A stretch of 64,000 nucleotides of DNA, taken from positions 186,001 to 250,000 of the forward strand of contig JAOTON010000466.1 of assembly GCA_034440635.1 (NCBI GenBank), written 5' to 3'. The DNA comes from Lepas anatifera. Taxonomy: Eukaryota > Arthropoda > Thecostraca > Lepadidae. Below, piece after piece: positions 35,201 through 44,200 of this stretch (its first letter is position 1; each line of letters begins with the position of its first letter). The notes beneath the pieces are model-generated. The model was not told where the DNA came from and searched no databases. It saw only the letters and a program-made list of their open reading frames with translations. The translations under genes and the position numbers were made by a program.

Positions 35201-38200
35201 TAAAAACCATTTTTCCCATGTATTTCCAATGGAGAGGTCATACCTCGTACCTGACCTTAGGTCATCGATATCAAAAATACCGGAACATATTTTAGAGAAC
35301 TCGGTGGGGCCATTATGTGATGTGAGTTTCAATCGGATACGTTCACCCTGCTCCGACTTATGCTATCTTAAACTTTTTTTGAGGTCGGGTCACTTGACCT
35401 GTACTGGTGACCTGACCTGAGATGACCTAACCTTAAAATTTTCACAGAAGTTGTAAAAATGATGAGGGAAAGGTATACCAAGTACGGCGGCGCTACGCGC
35501 CGCCGTTTTTCTACTGTCTCCGAAAAACCAGAGGGGGCGGGTACCCGCCCCCCGTCAATGCGCGTGTTAACAAAGTTCTGTCCCTCCCTCCCACCACCAT
35601 ACCAGTTTTCCTGCAGCTCTGCTGCTTTTTCAGTGTCAGAATATCGTATTCAAGAGCGGAAGAGGTCAAAAGAAGTCACATTTATGCAAGGGACAAACCG
35701 GAAATAGGGAAGAGTGCCCATTATGCGCCCCCTTAAGCTAGAATGACTGCCCCAGCAAAAGTAGATGCTATTGGCTAAAAACGCCTGTGGAATCCGATAA
35801 TATTGGAAATTTTCTAGATTCCGTGAGCTTCCTTTAGTTGAGCATTCGTTTATTCTCGCAGTATAAGCGTTTTAGAAAAGCATTGCAATTGGCGCATTTA
35901 GGCAGGCATTACCAAAATGCGCCATTCGTGGGCGCATTTAGACTGTGATGTTTATATGATGGAAATGTGTGTAGGTTTCTTCGCACCTAGAATGAAACCC
36001 TTGGTGTCGGTATTTTTCCCTTAGTTTTGATCCATTGTCTGGTTGGTGATTGCGTCCCACCGTGTTGGGAAAATGGTTTCTGTAAAGTCCAGGTTGAGAG
36101 AAAATGGTTTATGTAAAAGTACACCTTGGCACCATGAAACCATGAACCATGAAAAAGGTCATTTTTCTATTGACATCATCAGACTCCTCGGATAAGCCAG
36201 CCGCCTGAATTCGGACAGGTAATGCCATAAATAATGCTGGACATCTTGAGCACATGGTTTTTTTTAGTACCTCCTCGGCTTTTGAGTCTAACAGGGTTTC
36301 CTGCCCTTTGAGAGTGGCGTAGGACGCTCTCCTCTTGCCACTCGTACTCGGCCCTTTACGTGATCCCGTAATGTTGTGAGCGGAATCCCAAACGTCTGGC
36401 TTGCCTTCCGAACGGACATGCTATTATCCTCCGCTTCTTTCTGGGCTAGCTCCAACTCTTCCAAACCCCAGGATGGTGCCCAAATCTTGGCCATTTTCGG
36501 GACTGGGAAGGAAAAGGACCTAGTATAAATCATCATGGATGGAAAGTCCGTGGGATCGCGGGGCAGCTGCCGTGTCTATAATGGCGCCGTTTTGAAAAAA
36601 GTAATTAATTCATTCCAAAGGGTTAAGTTTTGGAATTGAAACATTCACGAGCGGGTAAATATACAGCCAAATGTGGAATTGAGAAAGAGCAAGGGGTAGT
36701 AAGTTATGGCACCAGTGCACTGGTGCGTGGATCCATCCACAGCAGTGGATCGCTGAAACTCAGGCACCAGTGGGTTGGGGCTAAACACCCTGGAATGAAT
36801 CCGAAATAAGTTTTTATAATTAGACGTACTATCACTGGTGACGGGAAAAGTAGTCACCCATCAAACCCGTACATCATTGGCGGATCGGGTGAAGGGGGCA
36901 CGTGTGCCCTACTCGATCGACACTGACGTCCCCCCTCAGATGGTTATGGAGCCTCACTGAAGGGTCGATGGTGCACCCCAAGAATGTCGCTTTCCAGCCC
37001 CCTTCCCCAGGATGTGAAGACCAACGCCCCCGCGACAGGATTTTGCGTGCACCTGATAAGTTTGCCGCCTAAAAGTGGCGAGCCCTAGCTATGTGCCCAC
37101 TCCCCATGAGACAAGCTGAATCAGGCTATGCGACTAAGTAGAATTTATAGAACGCAAACAATAGGCACCTAGCTTAGGTGTCATCTGTTAGAAAATAGGC
37201 AAAAAGGCGAGATTCCAAGAAAGGGCCAACCGAAAAAATCGCGGAGCCAAACACGACAAAAAGCCCAATTCGAGATATTTGGCCACACAATGGCCAACCT
37301 GATAGCCCTGACGCTGCTGCAATGTATTCCAAATGAAAAGGTTATTTTCTTATGAGTGTGGCAAGGTAAGTAAATTCCTAAAGTATCGAACACAAGTGGT
37401 CTATAGGGTAAATCGAGATCAGTTTTTAGGTACATACCTACTATGATGTGTGGCTACTGCTGTCAAAATCATATAGGGAATGTAGTACAAAAACCAGCTA
37501 ATACATTTTTAGGCTTATCGACGCACCAACTGTGAGGGTCATATGGCGTTGCCAGCTCTTTCCTTGTTGGAATGGTTTCTCGGGAAACCGTTTGATGATT
37601 CTAACGAAGGGCTGTGACCGATATATAATCTCTCTCAATTTTCAACATCAAGGAATCGATGAGAAAGGCCAGCTAACAAATCATCGACTTTGCAGAACAA
37701 TTTGAGGCAGCGGTCTCACTTCAAATTGCCACAAAAAGTGGCGGAAAAGGGGGACCAGGGGGCCTGCACGCACCCACCCTCCCCGCCCACTTTTTACTAG
37801 AAATTTCCTGATCTCAGTCAAAATTAGAGAAAACCTGGAATTTGTATAACCAGCCCGCTGCGGAAGGCAACGTGGACCCCAAATTCGAATAGCTTTTGGT
37901 ACTGACGTGGAAAGTTTGTTGTCAGCATCAGGCTGAAGTTTGGCTGGCCCCTCACTTTTTTAGCGGTAGTGACGTTTATGTATGTTACAACCACAATAAT
38001 AAATAAAAAGGCTAGGCACTTCACACCGCCACACCAGCAACTAGTCTTACGCGTTTTGACTACACCGTGTCCCGTCTAATCCACGAACGAGCTCTAAGCG
38101 CTCACAAATGACCGCGTGTGAAATGATATACATCATACAATTTCCCGATACTGGCTGGGGTGTGGGCTTCCGGTCGGATAGAACATGATGTATGATTGGT

Positions 38201-41200
38201 TGTAAGCCAGCGTTTATCTCCAGCATTGTGTTAGTTGATGCTGAGGCGGCTTTGCCGGGATTTCGCGTAACTATGCGCTTTGTTTCGTCTTCGCGCGATG
38301 GAGGAGACATCCACGGATGGAATTTTTAACACAATTTTTGTGGATTGCTAATTATGCACCCGCAATAACAATAAATGATTATTATCGTATGGTGTTCTGT
38401 CTTATTTTCGTTAGGTGAGTTTGCATTTGTTGAGGTTTAAGTCATCTCCTGTCTATTTCACTGGGGGGCCAATTTCCGGGCACTGGGGGGGCATTTCGGC
38501 CGACTGGGGGGGCAAATGGCCCCCCAGTTAACATGTTAAAAAATGGCCTGCTCCGACCACAGGACTAGCTCAGTTCGAGCACAGGACTAGCTCACTCTGA
38601 ACACAGGACCAGCTCACTCCGAACACAGGACCAGCTCACTCCGAACACAGGACTAGCTCACCTGACCACAGGACTAGCTCACCTGACCACAGGACCAGCT
38701 CACTCTGAACACAGGACCAGTTCACTCCGAACACAGGACCAGCTCACTCCGAACACAGGACTAGCTCAGTCTGAACACAGGACCAGCTCACTCCGAACAC
38801 AGGACCAGCTAACTCTGAACACAGGACCAGCTCACTCCGAACACAGGACCAGCTCACTCCGAACACAGGACTAGCTCACCTGACCACAGGACCAGCTCAC
38901 TCTGAACACAGGACCAGTTCACTCCGAACACAGGACCAGCTAACTCTGAACACAGGACTAGCTCAGTCCGAACACAGGACCAGTTCAGTCCGAGCACAGA
39001 ACCAGTTCAGTCCAAACGCAGGACCAGCTCAGTGCGGCCACAGGACCAGCTCAGTCAGAACACAGGACCAGCTGCTTATCAGAACCCAGAACCAGCTCAC
39101 TCTGAACACAAGAACTCTGCTCACAATGGATACCTTTCAGCGTGTCACTAACCTGATGAGCTGTAACACACATTTTGCAAATGCTCTCGGTGAGCTCGGG
39201 GTTTCCGATCTCGTCCTTCTTCAGCAGCTTCTTGGCGACGTCGAGCAGAGCGTCGGCCGGCCACTCGCTGAACCAGTCGATGGTGCAGCAGTTCACAACA
39301 GCTGGGAACATCCGGCAGTAGAACCTGCCAACAAAACCAGTCGTTATCACAAAACAATCCGCCAGCCCAACCTGACCACCACCTCACAGCCGTTTCCACA
39401 GGATAATCCGGCAGCACAACCTGCCATCAGCACCCAGCCGTCTGCACAATATATGTAATTTCACATGAGTGAGCACAAGCATGCAAATACATAGACACCC
39501 CACCCCCTGATTCTCCTCCCGCCGAGCGGTATGTTTTCCTCAGTTCCGCACCTACACGTGGTTAGACCGGTCCTACCTAAATGCCTCTCCGGCGGGACTC
39601 ATGCTGAGCACGATGTGCAGGTTGGAGCGCACGTGGCTGATGAAGTGACTGAAGATGGCGTCTCGATCACCCTCGGGGATACCAGTCTTCTTGGCGAACG
39701 GCCGGCTCGCGATTATAACCTTCTCATACTCTTCCAGGTCATACAGACTCGGCACCTCCCCTACAAGGAAATAGGACGGAGCGGCTGTTGTAACGACTAT
39801 ATTCGAGCTGCCGGTTCCCTGAGCGGTAAACGATCACATTCGGGGTCGATTGCTTTGCTAATTTGCAGCAATTTTTCAAGCAGGACATCCCGCAAAAAAA
39901 TTGAGGAAGTAACCAAACGCTTACTTTGTGACATTACCCTTTATATTCCTTCCCGAAACTTTTACTAATAAATACCTCAATGCTTCAAAATCCACACAGA
40001 GGAGTATACTCCAAGGGGCCCCTCTCTCCGCTCATTTCTCGCTATACGAATCTTTGGCAACCTATTCTAATTGCCAAACAATGTCCCCGCCTCACGAATT
40101 TCAGACTACCTCACAGGGGAGGGGCACTGACCGGAATTAAGGATGCTGTCAATATCCTCCATGAACTCTTCCTGAGCGATCTGGTAGTCGGCGAAGAAGA
40201 ACACGGTCTTGGCGCGGAGCACGCCGGCTGACCAGTAGAGATGGCGGATGTCGTCCCGGAACGACTCGTGGTCGTACCCACGGCACAGCGCGATCATGAA
40301 ACAGCTGGGACAAACTGACTGTTAGATATGCAGCGCCACCATAAATCAGCTTCACCAATGGCGGATCAAGGAACAGTTTTTGGAGGGGGCAAACCAACGT
40401 TGGGGGGGCTAAATCGAGAAAAAATCGTGAAAACATAGTATTTTTAAAGAAAAATGGCAAAATTTGGTATTTTGGGATGGCCAAAGATACTATTCTAGGC
40501 TTTGATAGGGGCCACGGCCTCTTTGGCCCTCCCCTTTGGATCCGCCAGTGAGCTACACCACACAGACCGTTAGACGACAGCGCGATCATGAAACAGCTGC
40601 GCCACACAGACTGTTAGGCGCACGGCTGGGCATCTGACGACGCCTTTGTGAGGCTGTTTTCTTAAGTGGCCGGTACTACTACTGAACGATAATTTTACAT
40701 AGAACGGTTGTAAAATGATTAAATAACGTAACGTATAAAACGATTAAATGCGTATATGGCGACTCAAGTATTGAGCCTAATTTTGGGCATACTGAAAATC
40801 GAGATAGATCCAAGACGTAGCGTCCGCTTAGCCACGACACACCCCATCGTCGAAACCAGCACAGGTTGGGCTTTGGGGCACATTAGGTGCTGGCGGCTAA
40901 ACATTGTCGCATGGTATCAGCGCAGATTACGTCTCGTTGATGAGGCTGCATTATTGGGACTTGATTCGTTGTTATCATAGCACTTCCGCAGTGACTGCGT
41001 TCTCTGCGTTGTGCGGCCGTGCAAAGGGAAACAAGGTAACTCCAATGTATTAGCAACGACTTTTTTTCCTTTGCGCGGAAGCATTGCTGTGGCTGCCGGC
41101 CGTCACCGGAAAAGTTGCGGCACTACCCTAGCATCTTTAAATGTGGCCTGAGCTGACCTGGCGCCGTCGATTTGGCTGTGGACCGACCTGACGTTGCTGA

Positions 41201-44200
41201 TGTAGCTGTGGACTGACCTGGCGTTGTTGATGTGGCTGTTGACTGACCTGGTGATCCTTATGTAAATGAGGACCGACCTGACGTTGCTGATGTAGCTGTT
41301 GACTGACCTGGCGTTGTTGATGTGGCTGTTGACTGATATGGCGATCCTTATGTAAATGAGGACCGACCTGGCGTTGTTGATGTGGCTGTGGACTGACCTG
41401 GCGTTGTTGATGTAGCTGTTGACTGATCTGGCGTTGTTGATGTGGCTGTGGACTGACCTGGCGTTGTTGATGTGACTATGGACTGACCTGGCCTTGTTGA
41501 TGTGGCTGTGGACTGACCTGGCGTTGTTGATGTGACTATGGACTGACCTGGCGTTATTGATGTGACTGTTGACTGACCTGGCGTTGTTGATGTAGCTGTT
41601 GACTGACATGGCGATCCTTATGTAAATGAGGACTGAACTGGCGTTGTTGATGTGGCTGTTGACTGATCTGGCGTTGTTGATGTGGCTGTGGACTGACCTG
41701 GCGTTGTTGATGTGACTATGGACTGACCTGGCGTTGTTGATGTGGCTGTGGACTGACCTGGCGTTATTGATGCGACTGTTGACTGACCTGGCGTTGTTAA
41801 TGTAGCTGTGGACTGACCTGGCGTTGTTGATGTGGCTGTGGACTGACCTGGCGTTGTTGATGTGACTATGGACTGACCTGGCGTTATTGATGTGACTATG
41901 GACTGATCTGGCGTTGTTGATGTGGCTGTTGACTGACCTGGCGTTGTTGATGTGGCTGTTGACTGACATGGCGATCCTTATGTAAATGAGGACTGACCTG
42001 GTGTTGCTGATGTGGCTGTGGACTGACCTGGCGTTGTTGATGTAGCTGTTGACTGACATGGCGATCCTTATGTAAATGAGGACTGACCTGGCGTTGTTGA
42101 TGTGACTATGGAATGACCTGGCGTTGTTGATGTGACTATGGACTGACCTGGCGTTGTTGATGTGGCTGTGGACTGACCTGGCGTTGCTGATGTAGGTGTT
42201 GACTGACCTGGCGTTGTTGATGTGGCTGTGGACTGACTTGGCGTTGTTGATGTGGCATTGGACTGACGCCACGTTTCTGATGTGACTGTACACTGACCCG
42301 ACGTTTCTGATGTGGCTGTAGACTGACCTGGCGTTGTTGATGTGACTATGGGCTGACCTGGCGTTGTTGATGTGACTAAGGACTGACGGCCTTGGACTGA
42401 CCCCACGTTTCTGATGTGGCTGTAGACTGACCCGACGTTTCTAATGTGGCTGTAGACTGACCCGACGTTTCTGATGTAGCTGTTGACTGACCTGGCGTTG
42501 TTGATGTAGCTGTTGACTGACATGGCGATCCTTATGTAAATGAGGACTGAACTGGCGTTGTTGATGTGGCTGTTGACTGATCTGGCGTTGTTGATGTGGC
42601 TGTGGACTGACCTGGCGTTGTTGATGTGACTATGGACTGACCTGGCGTTGTTGATGTGGCTGTGGACTGACCTGGCGTTATTGATGCGACTGTTGACTGA
42701 CCTGGCGTTGTTAATATAGCTGTGGACTGACCTGGCGTTGTTGATGTGGCTGTGGACTGACCTGGCGTTGTTGATGTGACTATGGACTGACCTGGCGTTA
42801 TTGATGTGACTATGGACTGATCTGGCGTTGTTGATGTGGCTGTTGACTGACCTGGCGTTGTTGATGTGGCTGTTGACTGACAAGGCGATCCTTATGTAAA
42901 TGAGGACTGACCTGGTGTTGCTGATGTGGCTGTGGACTGACCTGGCGTTGTTGATGTAGCTGTTGACTGACATGGCGATCCTTATGTAAATGAGGACTGA
43001 CCTGGCGTTGTTGATGTGACTATGGAATGACCTGGCGTTGTTGATGTGACTATGGACTGACCTGGCGTTGTTGATGTGGCTGTGGACTGACCTGGCGTTG
43101 CTGATGTAGGTGTTGACTGACCTGGCGTTGTTGATGTGGCTGTGGACTGACTTGGCGTTGTTGATGTGGCATTGGACTGACGCCACGTTTCTGATGTGAC
43201 TGTACACTGACCCGACGTTTCTGATGTGGCTGTAGACTGACCTGGCGTTGTTGATGTGACTATGGGCTGACCTGGCGTTGTTGATGTGACTATGGACTGA
43301 CGGCCTTGGACTGACCCCACGTTTCTGATGTGGCTGTAGACTGACCCGACGTTTCTAATGTGGCTGTAGACTGACCCGACGTTTCTGATGTAGCTGTTGA
43401 CTGACCTGGCGTTGTTGATGTAGCTGTTGACTGACATGGCGATCCTTATGTAAATGAGAACTGACCTGGCGTTGTTGATGTGACTATGGACTGACCTGGC
43501 GTTATTGATGTGACTATGGACTGACCTGGCGTTGTTGATGTGACTTGGACTAACCTGGCGTTGTTGATGTGACTATGGACTGACCTGGCGTTGTTGATGT
43601 GACTATGGACTGATCTGGCGTTGTTGATGTGGCTGTGGACTGACCTGGCGTTGTTGATGTGACTATGGACTGACCTGGCGTTGTTGATGTGACTATGGAC
43701 TAACCTGGCGTTGTTGATGTGACTATGGACTGACCTGGCGTTGTTGATGTGACTGTGGACTGACCTGGCGTTGTTGATGTGGCTGTGGACTGACCTGGCG
43801 TTGTTGATGTGACTATGGACTGACCTGGCGTTGTTGATGTGACTATGGACTGACCTGGCGTTGTTGATGTAGCTGTTGACTGACCTGGCGTTGTTGATGT
43901 GGCTGTGGACTGACCTGGCGTTGTTGATGTGACTGTGGACTGACCTGGCGTTGTTGATGTGACTATGGACTAACCTGGCGTTGTTGATGTGGCTGTGGAC
44001 TGACCTGGCGTTGTTGATGTGACTATGGACTGACCTGGCGTTGTTGATGTGACTATGGACTGACCTGGCGTTGTTGATGTAGCTGTTGACTGACCTGGCG
44101 TTGTTGATGTGGCTGTGGACTGACCTGGCGTTGTTGATGTGGCTGTGGACTGACCTGGCGTTGTTGATGTGACTATGGACTAACCTGGCGTTGTTGATGT

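Larger units (their letters stand above)
33996..38550. mobile_element. hAT-like transposon (4.55 kb) inserted in the minisatellite
   Basis: The ends are inverted repeats: CAGGGCATTTTTTAA at 33996-34010 and TTAAAAAATGGCCTG at 38536-38550 (one mismatch). Each side has an identical 8-bp target duplication CTCCGACC (33988-33995 and 38551-38558). CAGG-type ends with 8-bp duplications are typical of hAT elements. G-rich runs lie just inside both ends. I find no hAT transposase; the interior holds other repeats and a pogo-type transposase remnant, so it looks non-autonomous or composite. Confidence 0.88.

Noticed and set aside
37824..38024. Small secreted-peptide-like frame (signal-like [20 protein letters not shown])
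   Set aside because: A single 66-codon frame inside a transposon with no promoter or family evidence; the hydrophobic start can arise by chance.
32700..39105. CRISPR-like array of short repeats
   Set aside because: The units are contiguous with no spacers, diverged from each other, and lie in an intron of a eukaryotic gene; it is a minisatellite.
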